Positions 19,439 to 28,753 of a stretch of 64,000 nt of DNA are shown piece after piece. The notes beneath the pieces are model-generated. The model did not search any database, had not been told where the DNA came from, and saw only the letters and a list, made by a program, of their open reading frames with translations. A program made the translations under genes and the position numbers. Positions within the stretch are counted from its first letter, which is position 1, and every line of letters begins with the position of its first letter. Source of the stretch: Pseudoalteromonas piratica (GTDB lineage: Bacteria > Pseudomonadota > Gammaproteobacteria > Enterobacterales > Alteromonadaceae); contig NZ_CP009888.1 of assembly GCF_000788395.1 (NCBI RefSeq), positions 1,632,001 to 1,696,000 of the forward strand, read 5' to 3'.

Positions 19439-19864
19439 TTAATTACAAAACGCTTTTATACGCTGCTTGGCTTGCTTTTTATATTTTTCTTTTTCATCAC
19501 CAGAAATGGTAATTTCTTGTCCTTTTTCGTCAAATTGTGTCACTTGAGCGTAATTTTCTAACACACTCAAGTTATGCTTTGCGTTTTCACAATATTCTTT
19601 CTTACGAGTTAATAAAGGGTCAGGGCCATCATCTGATACAGTGTCTTGTCCGATTTCTAGTTTTCTTTTTTCTGCACCAAACGAAGAGTGATCTTTAAGC
19701 TCGAAAGAACGAACACCTGTTTTTTGTGTTGGCTCAACATACGAAAAATGCGCAATCCCTTTTTCGTCTACCCAGCTATAAACGGTAAGCTGTTTAGCAT
19801 TCGATTTATTAGCAAAGCAGGTGATTGTAGCCAATAGCAGGGTTATGACAGTTAACCTGTACAT
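19439..19864 (-). CDS. DUF4124 domain periplasmic protein
   Basis: 141 aa with a signal peptide (about 1-23, ending in SNAK). The short DUF4124 module has the pattern VYSWVDEKGIAHFSYVEP. The rest is charged, with a single pair of cysteines (KKEYCENAKHNL and the C-terminal FCN) likely forming a disulfide. The module is common in small exported proteins of proteobacteria; its function is unknown. It converges on clpB through a shared terminator. The last codon is AAT (Asn) before TAA. Confidence 0.8.
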   Translation of the reverse strand: MYRLTVITLLLATITCFANKSNAKQLTVYSWVDEKGIAHFSYVEPTQKTGVRSFELKDHSSFGAEKRKLEIGQDTVSDDGPDPLLTRKKEYCENAKHNLSVLENYAQVTQFDEKGQEITISGDEKEKYKKQAKQRIKAFCN

Positions 19865-20131
19865 AATGTTATTTCCTCAAACTGAACGTATTTTTAACTA
19901 TAGCCTAAGCTCTTCTTCAAGGCTACTGCCTTTTTGTTTGATTATTTGGCTAAGCTATTAATCTAATTGTCCTTTTAGATAGTTAAAAAATACTTTAATG
20001 TTGGCGCTTAAAATCTCGTTACGATTAATTTTATTCTTCAGTCTTGAGGTATCGCAATGTTGACCATACATTGTTAAGATATTGAAAAAGCGAAAACCTT
20101 AGTAAGGTCTCGCTGTAAGAGGACTGAATTT

Positions 20132-21700
20132 TTGAAAACAGCGTCAATTGATTCGATACTAAGCACTTTGACTGAACAAGGTTCAGCAGGTCTACTAAAA
20201 GGTATCAAACGCGGTGTTGAGCGAGAGTGTTTACGTATTGAAAGCAATCGCTTAGCACAAACATCTCATCAAAATGCCTTAGGAAGTGCATTAACGCATC
20301 CTTATATCACGACCGATTTCTCTGAATCCTTGTTGGAGTTTATTACACCTGCGTGTAGTGATATCGACACAACACTTGCACAACTTGAAGATATTCATAA
20401 ATTTACGCTGTCGAATATTGGTAATGAAGAACTTTGGCCACTTAGTATGCCATGTTTTATCGAAGACCAAGATGAAATTAGATTAGCTGACTATGGCACC
20501 TCAAATGTCGGTAAAATGAAAACGCTGTATCGTCAAGGACTTAAAAATCGTTACGGCAGCATGATGCAAGCTATTGCTGGAGTGCACTTTAATTTATCTT
20601 TTCCCACAGAATTTTGGCAAAAGCTACAACAAATAGACGGTAATAGTGCACCTTTAGGCGATTATATTTCAGAAAAATATTTTGCTTTAATCCGAAACTT
20701 TAAACGTGAATTATGGCTGATAAGCTATTTGTTTGGTGCATCACCGGCCCTTTGTAACTCATTTTTAGGTGGGCGCAAAACAAATTTACCATTTGAATCA
20801 TTAGGTAAAGGAACCCTTTATCTGCCTTACGCAACATCATTACGTTTAGGTGATTTAGGTTATACCAACAGTGCACAATCAAGTTTGCGTGTTACCTATA
20901 ATAGTCTTGAAGAATATTTAGAAGGGTTTAAACAAGCCATCTCTATGACCTCAGATTTGTATCATCAATTTGGTACTTATAAAGATGAACCTGCTAAACA
21001 ACTTAATCAAAATATCTTACAGATAGAAAACGAGTTTTATTCGCCAATCAGACCTAAACGAAATGCGCAGTCAGGACAAACGCCAAGCGAAGCGCTTGCT
21101 GATGGTGGCGTTGAATATATTGAAGTACGCGCGCTGGATGTAAATCCATTCTCAGAAGTAGGCATCAGCAAAGAACAAATTCAGTTTTTAGATGTGTTTT
21201 TATTGTACTGTGCAATTAAGCCTTCGCCAGATCTTGCATGGCAGGAGCAAATTGAAACACAAGCAAACTTAGACCTAGTGGTTAATCGAGGTCGTCAGCC
21301 AGGTCTGGAGTTGTCTAATAAAGGCAAAGCACAGACACTTTCAAGCTGGGCAGACTCAATTTTTATCGAGCTTAAGAAGGTAGCGAGCTTATTTGATGAT
21401 GCATTTGAAACAACTCAATACAGTGATGTTGTTTCTAAATTTGCACAAGCAGTTGAAAAACCGGAATTAACCTACTCAGGTAAATTTTTGGCAGAACTAC
21501 TCGAAAGCCAAGAAGATAATGGGTATTACGCGTTAAAACTTTCAACTGAATACAAGCAAAAGATGCTTGCTAATTCTTACCAAGTATTCGGTGAAAGCGT
21601 TTTTTCAGCACATGCTGTTGAGTCGCATGAAAAACAAAAAGAAATTGAAGAAAGTGATGATAAGAGCTTTATTGAGTTTTTAGACGATTACTTTAAGTAA
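20132..21700 (+). CDS. gshA: Glutamate-cysteine ligase
   Basis: 522 aa, the proteobacterial type I enzyme that makes gamma-glutamylcysteine, the first step of glutathione synthesis. Family blocks are GVERECLRIE, DFSESLLEFITP, MQAIAGVHFNLSFP and GGVEYIEVRALDVNPF. The start is TTG (20132), chosen because AAGAGGA lies about 10 nt before it and the MKTASIDSILSTL N-terminus fits the family. No ATG gives a better start. Length is normal. Confidence 0.95.
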   Translation: MKTASIDSILSTLTEQGSAGLLKGIKRGVERECLRIESNRLAQTSHQNALGSALTHPYITTDFSESLLEFITPACSDIDTTLAQLEDIHKFTLSNIGNEELWPLSMPCFIEDQDEIRLADYGTSNVGKMKTLYRQGLKNRYGSMMQAIAGVHFNLSFPTEFWQKLQQIDGNSAPLGDYISEKYFALIRNFKRELWLISYLFGASPALCNSFLGGRKTNLPFESLGKGTLYLPYATSLRLGDLGYTNSAQSSLRVTYNSLEEYLEGFKQAISMTSDLYHQFGTYKDEPAKQLNQNILQIENEFYSPIRPKRNAQSGQTPSEALADGGVEYIEVRALDVNPFSEVGISKEQIQFLDVFLLYCAIKPSPDLAWQEQIETQANLDLVVNRGRQPGLELSNKGKAQTLSSWADSIFIELKKVASLFDDAFETTQYSDVVSKFAQAVEKPELTYSGKFLAELLESQEDNGYYALKLSTEYKQKMLANSYQVFGESVFSAHAVESHEKQKEIEESDDKSFIEFLDDYFK

Positions 21701-21704
21701 TAAA

Positions 21705-21728
21705 AAACGCGGCTTAATGGCCGCGTTT
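21705..21728 (+). terminator. Probable terminator after gshA
   Basis: AAACGCGGC / GCCGCGTTT 9-bp stem, loop TTAATG, followed by a weak T tract; it starts 4 bp after the gshA stop. Confidence 0.65.
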
Positions 21729-21802
21729 CGCTTTCAGGGATGAAACAATGTGTTTTGCTTACTTAATCAGATAAGTATTTGGCATTAAAGTTCAAATTAA
21801 TT

Positions 21803-22408
21803 ATGAAAAAAATTACGACTATTTTTTTGGCGAGTGCGCTAGTGGGCTGTGCCACTCCGCCACCACAAAACCCAAATAATATTTGCGATATCTTCTTTGA
21901 GCATCGTGATTGGTATTACGATGCGAAAGATGCACAAGAAAAATGGGGAGCGCCAAAACATTTGTTAATGAGCATGATGTTCCAGGAAAGCTCTTTTAAG
22001 CATGATGCTGCACCACCGATGGAGTATTTTCTTGGATTTATTCCAACAGGCCGTGCAAGCTCTGCTTACGGTTACTCACAGGCAAAAACACCCACTTGGA
22101 ATGATTATGTGAACAAAAGTGGTAATAGCGGAGCTGATCGAGACGATTTTGGTGATGCAATCGATTTTATGGGGTGGTTTGTTTATAACACGCATAAAAT
22201 TAATGGTGTCTCGAAATGGGATGCCTATGGCCAGTATTTAAATTATCACGAAGGCTGGGGTGGTTACCGTCGAGGAACTTATAAAAAGAAAGCTTGGCTA
22301 ATGAAAACTGCGCAAAAAGTAAAGGTGCGCACGGGTAACTATGGCGTTCAGTTAAAGAAATGTGAAACTGAATTAGATAAAAACTGGCTACAGCGTCTAT
22401 TCAGTTAA
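21803..22408 (+). CDS. Lytic-transglycosylase-like outer-membrane lipoprotein
   Basis: 201 aa from the chosen ATG (21803). An in-frame TTG at 21779 would add eight residues in front of a good signal peptide and is rejected. The signal peptide MKKITTIFLASALVG ends in a lipobox with Cys16. The body has a catalytic-Glu block (MMFQESSFKHDA) and SAYGYSQAKTPTWNDY, then YLNYHEGWGGY, resembling the SLT lysozyme fold. It may trim peptidoglycan. The family is widespread in Alteromonadales but I know no named member. Confidence 0.72.
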   Translation: MKKITTIFLASALVGCATPPPQNPNNICDIFFEHRDWYYDAKDAQEKWGAPKHLLMSMMFQESSFKHDAAPPMEYFLGFIPTGRASSAYGYSQAKTPTWNDYVNKSGNSGADRDDFGDAIDFMGWFVYNTHKINGVSKWDAYGQYLNYHEGWGGYRRGTYKKKAWLMKTAQKVKVRTGNYGVQLKKCETELDKNWLQRLFS

Positions 22409-22428
22409 TAAGAGATTTCAGCGTTCAG

Positions 22429-22470
22429 AAAACAGGTTTTAGATGATTGCTAAAGCCTGTTTTAGATTTT
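22429..22470 (+). terminator. Terminator after the transglycosylase-like gene
   Basis: AAAACAGGTTTTAG (22429-22442) pairs with CTAAAGCCTGTTTT (22450-22463) over 14 bp with one G-T wobble and a 7-nt loop, followed by TAGATTTT. Confidence 0.65.
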
Positions 22471-22494
22471 GCTGGCTCCCGTTTTAAACTTCTG

Positions 22495-22594
22495 CTGAAA
22501 CCTGAAACCTGAAACCTGAAACCTGAAACCTGAAACCTGAAACCTGAAACCTGAAACCTGAAACCTGAAACCTGAAACCTGAAACCTGAAACCT
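22495..22594. repeat. Heptanucleotide tandem repeat, 14 copies of CTGAAAC
   Basis: Fourteen perfect, uninterrupted copies of a 7-bp unit (22495-22592) plus two bases of a fifteenth. On the minus strand, reading GTTTCAG, the array begins inside the stop codon of the CorB-type gene. Two of the three bases of its TAG (22593-22595) belong to the partial unit. It therefore lies in the 3' untranslated region of that gene. No spacers are present, so it is not CRISPR. Slipped-strand copy-number variation would be expected. Confidence 0.97.
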
Positions 22595-23861
22595 ATTCCT
22601 TAAACTCAGGCATGATGCGTGCTAGTTTGATGGTATTTTCGTTTACTTCTACTATTTCAATCGGGTAGCCGGCAATCCGCATGCTTACTTTCTCCCTTGG
22701 AATATCTTCTAAGTACTCGATAATTAAGCCGCTAAGCGTTTTTGGGCCATCTGTTGGGAAATCCCAATCCATTTCTTTATTAAGATCACGAACGTTAGCA
22801 CTGCCATCAACTAAGAATGAACCATCTTGTTGCGGGTGAACGTTTTCACTGAGTGTTGGTGTCATGCTGGTGGTAAAGTCACCGACCACTTCTTCAAGAA
22901 TATCTTCAAGCGTTACCAGGCCTTGAATATCGCCATACTCGTCAACCACAATACCAATACGCTCCTTGGCTTGTTGGAATTTAAGCAGCTGAACATTCAA
23001 AGATGTTCCTTCAGGAATATAGTAAATTTCTCGCACAGCACGCAGCAAGGTGGCTTTGGTGAATTGTTCTTTGGTTAAAAGCCTAAGAGCATCGCGGGCA
23101 TGAATAAAACCGACTGTATCATCAATATTCTCACGATATAGTAAAACGCGGGTGTGTTGGGCGTGAGTTAGCTGGCGCATTATGAGCTTCCAGTCATCAT
23201 TTATATCAATTGCCACAATATCGTTACGCGGCACCATAACGTCTTCAACTTTAACTTGTTCAAGGTCTAAAATTGATACCAACATATTTTGATGGCGTTC
23301 TGGCAACAGCGCTGCTGATTCGTTTACAACGGTTTTTAATTCTTCTTTACTTAAACTATGTTCTTCGATTTCTTCTGTGCTAATACCAAAAAGTTTCAAA
23401 ATTCCGTTAGTTATCCAATTTAGACCAACAACAAAGGGCAAGCTGAGCTTCAATAAATACTTTAAGATAACTGAACTTGGAAATGCGACTTTCTCAGGGT
23501 AGAGTGCAGCAAGGGTTTTAGGAGTAACTTCTGCAAATATTAAAATAACGAAGGTTAAACCTACGGTATTAATTACAGGCCCCCATACGTCTCCAAAGTA
23601 GCGATTAGCAATTATGGTAGCTACAGTTGCAGCACCAATGTTAACTAAATTATTGCCAATTAGGATTACACCAATTAATCGGTCTGGACGCTGGATAAGT
23701 TTGCTAACGCGCTTTGCGCCTTTGTGATTTTGTTTTTCTAAATGGCGTAGGCGATATTTATTTATCGACATCATGCCCGTTTCTGAGCTAGAAAAATACG
23801 CTGAAAGTAGTATTAATACACCAAGAATGATGAATAAAGTACTCGTCGATATGGCGTCCAA
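22593..23861 (-). CDS. CorB/CNNM-type transporter protein (YfjD-like)
   Basis: 422 aa. The N-terminal CNNM (DUF21) domain has about three to four membrane helices (LFIILGVLILLSAYFSSSETGMMS; LIGNNLVNIGAATVA) and the SETGM signature. Then comes a CBS pair (VEDVMVPRNDIVAID; GDIQGLVTLEDILEEVVGDF) and a C-terminal CorC_HlyC domain (DGPKTLSGLIIEYLEDIP). Family members are linked to magnesium export. The gene order corB-ypjD with divergent ffh is the same as in E. coli. Its stop codon touches the 7-bp repeat array. Confidence 0.9.
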   Translation of the reverse strand: MDAISTSTLFIILGVLILLSAYFSSSETGMMSINKYRLRHLEKQNHKGAKRVSKLIQRPDRLIGVILIGNNLVNIGAATVATIIANRYFGDVWGPVINTVGLTFVILIFAEVTPKTLAALYPEKVAFPSSVILKYLLKLSLPFVVGLNWITNGILKLFGISTEEIEEHSLSKEELKTVVNESAALLPERHQNMLVSILDLEQVKVEDVMVPRNDIVAIDINDDWKLIMRQLTHAQHTRVLLYRENIDDTVGFIHARDALRLLTKEQFTKATLLRAVREIYYIPEGTSLNVQLLKFQQAKERIGIVVDEYGDIQGLVTLEDILEEVVGDFTTSMTPTLSENVHPQQDGSFLVDGSANVRDLNKEMDWDFPTDGPKTLSGLIIEYLEDIPREKVSMRIAGYPIEIVEVNENTIKLARIMPEFKE

Positions 23862-23947
23862 TGAGGGTTCCTTTTAAAACAGTCGAAAGGGTATTAACCC
23901 CTAGTTAACATTATTAGTCAAGTATCTATTAGTAGATTAATTAAGTA

Positions 23948-24754
23948 TCAGAACTTACCTAAGATGACTTCTTGTACAAAGCGGCTACCAAAATAAGCTA
24001 GGGTAAGTAAAGTTGCTGCACATATTGTTGTTATGACACTACTTTTTCCTCGCCAGCCACGGTATTTATGGCCCCAAGCTACCGCTACGAATAATACCCA
24101 AGCAAAAAGTGACAGTACTGTTTTATGCACATACCCTTTTGCAAACACATCATCGATAAAGATAAAGCCAGACGCTAAGGCAAATGTAAGTAATAATGTT
24201 CCCATTGATACTAAATGAAAGAGTTGTCTTTCAACTAGCATAAGTGGTGGTAGGTGGCTTGTTACAATTGACATGTCTTTTTGTTTCAAGCGGCGGTTAA
24301 TAAAATAAAACTGAATCGCATACAAAGTCGCAATGATGAGTACGCAGTAGGCCATGAACGCCAGTGAAATATGCGACACCAATCCCAATTCAAAGTTGAC
24401 GGATTGTAAAATGACATGATGCGGGATAAATAAGCTGGCAATCAATAAAATAGCAGCAAAGCCATATACTACTGGCAGTAACAGTGTTGCAGGAAAGCGT
24501 AACGATACCGTTGTAACCGAGACCACAATCAACCAGCATATTAATAATGCAACGTTAGCAAAACTAAGATCTTGGCCACTATCAGTAAAAATCGAATTTA
24601 CCAGTACAGCAAGGTGAAGCAAAATGGCTACAGTACTCAGTAACAAAGTCTTTTTTTGATTTGGGCCGCGCTTATCAAATAACTTAGTCACCACATGAAA
24701 GGTTGAAAAGCTATAAAAAAGGCTCGCAATAACAGTTAAAACAATTAAATTCAT
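23948..24754 (-). CDS. ypjD: YpjD/CcsA-type inner-membrane protein (cytochrome c assembly family)
   Basis: 268 aa, about eight transmembrane helices, matching the cytochrome C assembly protein (CcsA/CcmC-like) family. The tail has the HKTVLSLFAWVLFVAVAWGHKYRGWRGK block, which contains the conserved His residues and the WG.......WRG pattern of YpjD. The role in E. coli is unsettled (heme-handling fold; the locus has been linked to magnesium). It lies just downstream of, and divergent from, ffh, with corB after it. Confidence 0.85.
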   Translation of the reverse strand: MNLIVLTVIASLFYSFSTFHVVTKLFDKRGPNQKKTLLLSTVAILLHLAVLVNSIFTDSGQDLSFANVALLICWLIVVSVTTVSLRFPATLLLPVVYGFAAILLIASLFIPHHVILQSVNFELGLVSHISLAFMAYCVLIIATLYAIQFYFINRRLKQKDMSIVTSHLPPLMLVERQLFHLVSMGTLLLTFALASGFIFIDDVFAKGYVHKTVLSLFAWVLFVAVAWGHKYRGWRGKSSVITTICAATLLTLAYFGSRFVQEVILGKF

Positions 24755-24885
24755 GACCTTGTTATAAATCGATTTTGATTAAAATTTTTACCTCATTGTA
24801 TTTTATCAATCCGTAAATGCCTAGCCCAAGGTGTGAAATAACTGATGTAACGCAGTGTAAGCCTTTTTTATTCCTGTTTCTTAGG

Positions 24886-24891
24886 TATAAT
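24886..24891 (+). promoter_or_regulatory. Predicted -10 element for ffh
   Basis: A perfect TATAAT is at 24886-24891, 31 bp before the ffh ATG; the -35 region is poor (CTTTTT around 24863). Evidence is by eye only. Confidence 0.4.
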
Positions 24892-24922
24892 TCTCGCAAA
24901 ATACTAGTTTGGATTAACGTGA

Positions 24923-26296
24923 ATGTTTCAGAACTTACAGGAACGCCTTGGTAAAACCCTGAAAAATATCAGCGGTCGAGGCCGATTAACTGAAGACAAT
25001 ATTAAAGATACGCTGCGCGAAGTGCGCATGGCGCTACTTGAAGCGGACGTAGCCTTACCGGTAGTGCGTGAATTTGTAAAAACAGTTAAAGAACGTGCTG
25101 TAGGTGTCGAAGTCATAAAGAGTTTAAGCCCAGGTCAGGTTTTTATTAAAATTGTTCGTGAAGAACTAGAAAAAGCCATGGGTGAAGCAAACGAAGAGCT
25201 TAACCTAGCGGCGCAACCGCCAGCAGTGATTATGATGGCAGGCCTGCAAGGTGCAGGTAAAACAACCAGTGTAGGCAAACTATCTAAATTCCTAAAAGAG
25301 CGTAAAAAGAAATCAGTGCTAGTTGTAAGTGCTGACGTTTATCGTCCAGCGGCGATTAAACAGCTAGAAACTCTTGCTAACGAAGTGGGTGTGGAATTCT
25401 TCCCAAGTGATATTTCACAGAAACCGATTGATATTGCGAATGGTGCAATTGATCACGCCAAAAAGAAATTCATTGATGTCGTGATTGTGGATACAGCCGG
25501 TCGTTTACACGTAGACAATGAGATGATGGAAGAAATCATTGAGCTACATGGTGCGATTAAGCCAGTCGAAACACTCTTTGTTGTTGATTCCATGACTGGT
25601 CAAGATGCAGCGAATACGGCAAAAGCATTTGATGAAGCATTACCGCTAACTGGTGTCGTACTAACGAAAACAGATGGTGATGCGCGAGGCGGTGCTGCAC
25701 TGTCTATTCGCCATATCACAGGTAAGCCAATTAAATTTATTGGTGTCGGTGAAAAAACCGATGCACTGGAGCCATTCCATCCAGATCGTGTTGCGTCACG
25801 CATTTTAGGTATGGGTGATGTACTTTCTCTGATTGAAGAAGTCGAAATGAAAGTCGACAAAGAGAAAGCTGAGAAAATGGCGAAGAAGGTCATGAAAGGT
25901 GATGGCTTCACGCTGGAAGACTTCGCTGATCAATTACGCCAAATGAAAAACATGGGCGGTATGATGGGGATGCTTGATAAGCTACCAGGCATGTCAAACT
26001 TACCTGATGCAGTAAAAGATCAAGTTGGCGATAAAACGTTTAATCAGATGGAAGCGATTATCAACTCAATGACGCCGAAAGAGCGTGAGCGTCCTGATAT
26101 TATTAAAGGTTCTCGCAAGAAGCGTATTGCCGCAGGTTCAGGTACTCAGGTACAGGACGTAAATAAGCTACTTAAGCAATTTACTCAGATGCAAAAAATG
26201 ATGAAGAAAATGAAAGGCAAAGGCGGCATGATGAAAATGATGCGCAATATGAAGGGCATGATGCCGCCGGGTATGATGGGTGGCCCGAAGTTCTAA
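24923..26296 (+). CDS. ffh: Signal recognition particle protein Ffh
   Basis: 457-aa SRP54-type GTPase that delivers nascent inner-membrane proteins to FtsY. The N and G domains contain GLQGAGKTT (107-115), DTAGR and TKTDGDARGG. The C-terminal methionine-rich M domain (GGMMGMLDKLPGM; repeated MMKKMKG and MMRNMKGMM) binds 4.5S RNA and signal sequences. Length and domain order are standard. Confidence 0.97.
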   Translation: MFQNLQERLGKTLKNISGRGRLTEDNIKDTLREVRMALLEADVALPVVREFVKTVKERAVGVEVIKSLSPGQVFIKIVREELEKAMGEANEELNLAAQPPAVIMMAGLQGAGKTTSVGKLSKFLKERKKKSVLVVSADVYRPAAIKQLETLANEVGVEFFPSDISQKPIDIANGAIDHAKKKFIDVVIVDTAGRLHVDNEMMEEIIELHGAIKPVETLFVVDSMTGQDAANTAKAFDEALPLTGVVLTKTDGDARGGAALSIRHITGKPIKFIGVGEKTDALEPFHPDRVASRILGMGDVLSLIEEVEMKVDKEKAEKMAKKVMKGDGFTLEDFADQLRQMKNMGGMMGMLDKLPGMSNLPDAVKDQVGDKTFNQMEAIINSMTPKERERPDIIKGSRKKRIAAGSGTQVQDVNKLLKQFTQMQKMMKKMKGKGGMMKMMRNMKGMMPPGMMGGPKF

Positions 26297-26312
26297 ACTT
26301 CATTTATTTGTT

Positions 26313-26339
26313 AAAAAAGCACCTATTTGGTGCTTTTTT
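26313..26339 (+). terminator. Terminator after ffh
   Basis: AAAAAAGCACC / GGTGCTTTTTT 11-bp stem with a TATTT loop and a T run, starting 16 bp after the ffh stop. Confidence 0.88.
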
Positions 26340-26393
26340 ATTAACCAGTCATTCACCACTAGCCATAAACTCGCCAAAAGAGTGCATTTTAGC

Positions 26394-26444
26394 TTGCAAT
26401 CAGAGTAAAAATTCGTACAATTCTCGGGCTTCCCGTTAGGGAAG
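26394..26444 (+). promoter_or_regulatory. Promoter and 5' hairpin of the rpsP operon
   Basis: TTGCAA (26394-26399), 16-bp spacer, TACAAT (26416-26421). The predicted start of the RNA falls about 26428, so the CTTCCC-GTTA-GGGAAG hairpin (26429-26444) would form the first bases of the message. About 50 nt of leader remain before rpsP. A GC-rich discriminator (CTCGGGC) follows the -10, as at growth-rate-controlled promoters. Confidence 0.55.
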
Positions 26445-26495
26445 TGAAATTAGTTTTTATGTTAATGAAATCAATCAATCTATGTAGAGGACGGT

Positions 26496-26744
26496 ATGGT
26501 AACTATTCGTTTGCAACGTGGCGGCGCTAAAAAGCGTCCATTCTATCAAATCGTGGTTGCGGATAGCCGTTTCTCGCGTGATGGTCGTTTCATCGAGAAA
26601 GTAGGTTTCTTTAACCCACTAGCTCGTGGTCAAGAAGAATCACTTCGTCTAGATCTTGCTCGTGTTGATCACTGGGTAGGTCAAGGTGCAGGTCTTTCAG
26701 ATCGCGTAGCTAAGTTAGTTAAAGACGCTCGTAAAGCGGCTTAA
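26496..26744 (+). CDS. rpsP: 30S ribosomal protein S16
   Basis: 82 aa, complete S16 ([25 protein letters not shown] start, GFFNP motif). It is first in the rpsP-rimM-trmD-rplS operon. GTAGAGGA precedes the ATG as a good ribosome site. Confidence 0.98.
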   Translation: MVTIRLQRGGAKKRPFYQIVVADSRFSRDGRFIEKVGFFNPLARGQEESLRLDLARVDHWVGQGAGLSDRVAKLVKDARKAA

Positions 26745-26760
26745 TAGGCGTAATGTAACC

Positions 26761-27291
26761 ATGAGTCAAGAGCAAGCCAAATTTATAGCAGGCAAACTCG
26801 GCGCCCCTTACGGCATTAAGGGTTGGCTTAAGGTTCATTCATTTACTGATGATCCCGAAGGGATCTTTGATTTCAGCCCATGGTTGATAGGGCAACAAGG
26901 AAACTGGCAAACCGTTGAAGTGGTCGACTGGCGTCGTCACAACAAAGGTTTTATCGCCAAGTTGGCAAGTGTTGAAGACCGTGACCAAGCAAATGTACTA
27001 ACAAATGCTGAAATCGCTGTGTTTGAAGAACAATTGCCAGACTTACCTGATGGTGAGTTTTATTGGCGTGACCTCATCGGTTTATCTGTTGTAACCAACA
27101 AAGGTTACGACTTAGGTAAAGTCGATGACATGCTAGAAACAGGTTCTAATGATGTTTTAGTGGTTAAAGCTAACCCTAATGATGGATTTGGAAAAGGTGA
27201 ACGTTTAATTCCATACTTAACCGAGAGCGTAGTGTTAAAGGTGGATTTAGACGCAAAAGAAGTTACCGTAGACTGGGATCCTAGTTTTTAA
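26761..27291 (+). CDS. rimM: Ribosome maturation factor RimM
   Basis: 176 aa. The N-terminal RimM domain ([20 protein letters not shown]) binds S19 for 30S head maturation, and the C-terminal PRC-barrel has FYWRDLIGL and the D...[10 protein letters not shown] motif. It lies 16 bp after rpsP, and trmD begins directly at its stop. Confidence 0.97.
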   Translation: MSQEQAKFIAGKLGAPYGIKGWLKVHSFTDDPEGIFDFSPWLIGQQGNWQTVEVVDWRRHNKGFIAKLASVEDRDQANVLTNAEIAVFEEQLPDLPDGEFYWRDLIGLSVVTNKGYDLGKVDDMLETGSNDVLVVKANPNDGFGKGERLIPYLTESVVLKVDLDAKEVTVDWDPSF

Positions 27292-28056
27292 ATGTCGCAA
27301 CAAGCACACATGTGGTTCGGTGTTATTTCGCTGTTCCCCGAAATGTTTGATGCGGTAACAAGGCAAGGTGTTACTGGTCGTGCAGTTAAAAACGGTTTAA
27401 TCGATTTTAACTGTTGGAGTCCGCGTGATTATGCTTATGATAAGCATAAAACTGTAGACGACCGCCCATATGGCGGTGGCCCTGGTATGCTAATGATGGT
27501 ACAACCATTGCGAGATGCCATCGATGATGCGAAAGCTTCAGCGGGTGAAGGGGCTAAGGTAATCTATCTATCACCACAAGGTAGAAAGCTAGATCAACAA
27601 GGGGCGCAAGAACTTGCAAACCACAAAAAGTTGATTCTAGTGGCAGGTCGTTATGAAGGTATAGATGAGCGGCTAATTGAGTCACACATTGACGAAGAAT
27701 GGTCAATTGGTGATTTTATATTATCCGGTGGCGAACTCGCTGCAATGACATTAATCGATTCAGTATCTCGATTAGTGCCAGGTGTGTTAGGCCACAACCA
27801 GTCTGCCGAGCAGGATTCATTTTCTGACGGCTTATTAGATTGTCCTCATTATACTCGGCCAGAAAACTTGGATGGCAAGCAGGTACCCGCTGTATTACTC
27901 AGTGGCAACCATAAAGAAATCGCCCGCTGGCGCTTAAAGCAACAGTTGGGTAGAACTTGGCTTAGACGTCCGGACTTGTTGCGAAACCTAGCTCTGACTG
28001 AGGAGCAAGCAACATTACTTGCTGAATTTCAGCAAGAACATGATGCTTGTGGCTAG
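27292..28056 (+). CDS. trmD: tRNA (guanine-37-N1)-methyltransferase
   Basis: 254 aa, SPOUT-class methyltransferase that makes m1G37 in tRNAs reading CNN-type codons and so prevents frameshifting. The trefoil-knot SAM site is visible: [22 protein letters not shown] and [15 protein letters not shown]. The ATG abuts the rimM stop. Confidence 0.97.
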   Translation: MSQQAHMWFGVISLFPEMFDAVTRQGVTGRAVKNGLIDFNCWSPRDYAYDKHKTVDDRPYGGGPGMLMMVQPLRDAIDDAKASAGEGAKVIYLSPQGRKLDQQGAQELANHKKLILVAGRYEGIDERLIESHIDEEWSIGDFILSGGELAAMTLIDSVSRLVPGVLGHNQSAEQDSFSDGLLDCPHYTRPENLDGKQVPAVLLSGNHKEIARWRLKQQLGRTWLRRPDLLRNLALTEEQATLLAEFQQEHDACG

Positions 28057-28090
28057 AAGACAGTTACTCCTAGGAAATGTGAGAAATATA

Positions 28091-28450
28091 ATGGCAAAAG
28101 TAAACCAAAATATTATTAAAGTGCTTGAAGATGAGCAACTTAAATCTGACGTACCAGAGTTCGGCCCTGGTGATACAGTAGTTGTTAAAGTACGTGTTAA
28201 AGAAGGTAACAAAGAGCGTCTACAGGCGTTTGAAGGTGTGGTAATCGCTAAGCGTAACCGTGGTCTTCACTCTTCTTTCACAGTACGTAAGATGTCAAGC
28301 GGCGAAGGTGTAGAGCGTGTTTTCCAAACACACAGCCCACTAATCGACAGCATCGAGCGCAAGCGTCGCGGTGCAGTACGTCGTGCTAAGCTTTACTACC
28401 TACGTGAGCGTTCTGGTAAGTCTGCGCGTATTAAAGAAAAACTTAACTAA
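28091..28450 (+). CDS. rplS: 50S ribosomal protein L19
   Basis: 119 aa from ATG 28091 ([17 protein letters not shown]), the conserved L19 start. Longer readings from an upstream ATG inside trmD are not supported. The [20 protein letters not shown] and [19 protein letters not shown] blocks are typical. It is last gene of the operon, followed by a very strong terminator. Confidence 0.98.
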   Translation: MAKVNQNIIKVLEDEQLKSDVPEFGPGDTVVVKVRVKEGNKERLQAFEGVVIAKRNRGLHSSFTVRKMSSGEGVERVFQTHSPLIDSIERKRRGAVRRAKLYYLRERSGKSARIKEKLN

Positions 28451-28474
28451 TACGTATCTGAACTTTCAGAATCT

Positions 28475-28510
28475 AAACAGGCTGAGCTTTTGCTCAGCCT
28501 GTTTTGTTTT
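28475..28510 (+). terminator. Terminator of the rpsP-rplS operon
   Basis: AAACAGGCTGAGC / GCTCAGCCTGTTT, a perfect 13-bp stem with a TTTT loop and a T-rich tail. Confidence 0.93.
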
Positions 28511-28725
28511 CAAGTCCGCTAAATTGAGTTCAAAATTCAGTTATCATTTTTCAAAATGCATTATTTGCTCTGACAATGTAACTCCTAAGCACGCAATTCC
28601 TTATTGAATTGTTAACTTACCTTCTTTTCTCGCCAATGAATTAATCAGTGTTAACCTAAACTCCTTGAGTATTGCTAATAGCAAAGTTATCTAAACTATC
28701 GCTATGTAAGGCTTTTCCTAAGTGA

Positions 28726-28753
28726 TTAAGCTTGGTAATATTGTGTATATAAA
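28726..28753 (+). promoter_or_regulatory. Predicted promoter of tyrA
   Basis: TTAAGC (28726-28731), 16-bp spacer, TATAAA (28748-28753). The -10 is overlapped by the upstream TyrR-like box. The rest of the 334-bp gap between rplS and tyrA (28511-28725) shows nothing else I can name. Confidence 0.45.

Noticed and set aside
20060..20080. TTGACC ... TAAGAT as promoter of gshA
   Set aside because: Spacer is only 9 bp, too short for sigma70.
22495..22594. Repeat array as CRISPR
   Set aside because: The unit is 7 bp with no spacers and no cas genes; it is a simple tandem repeat.
28019..28090. Longer rplS start inside trmD
   Set aside because: L19 proteins start at the MAKVNQN region; the extension is trmD read in another frame.
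28371..28607. 78-aa frame over the rplS end and terminator
   Set aside because: It crosses rplS and its strong terminator and has no ribosome site.
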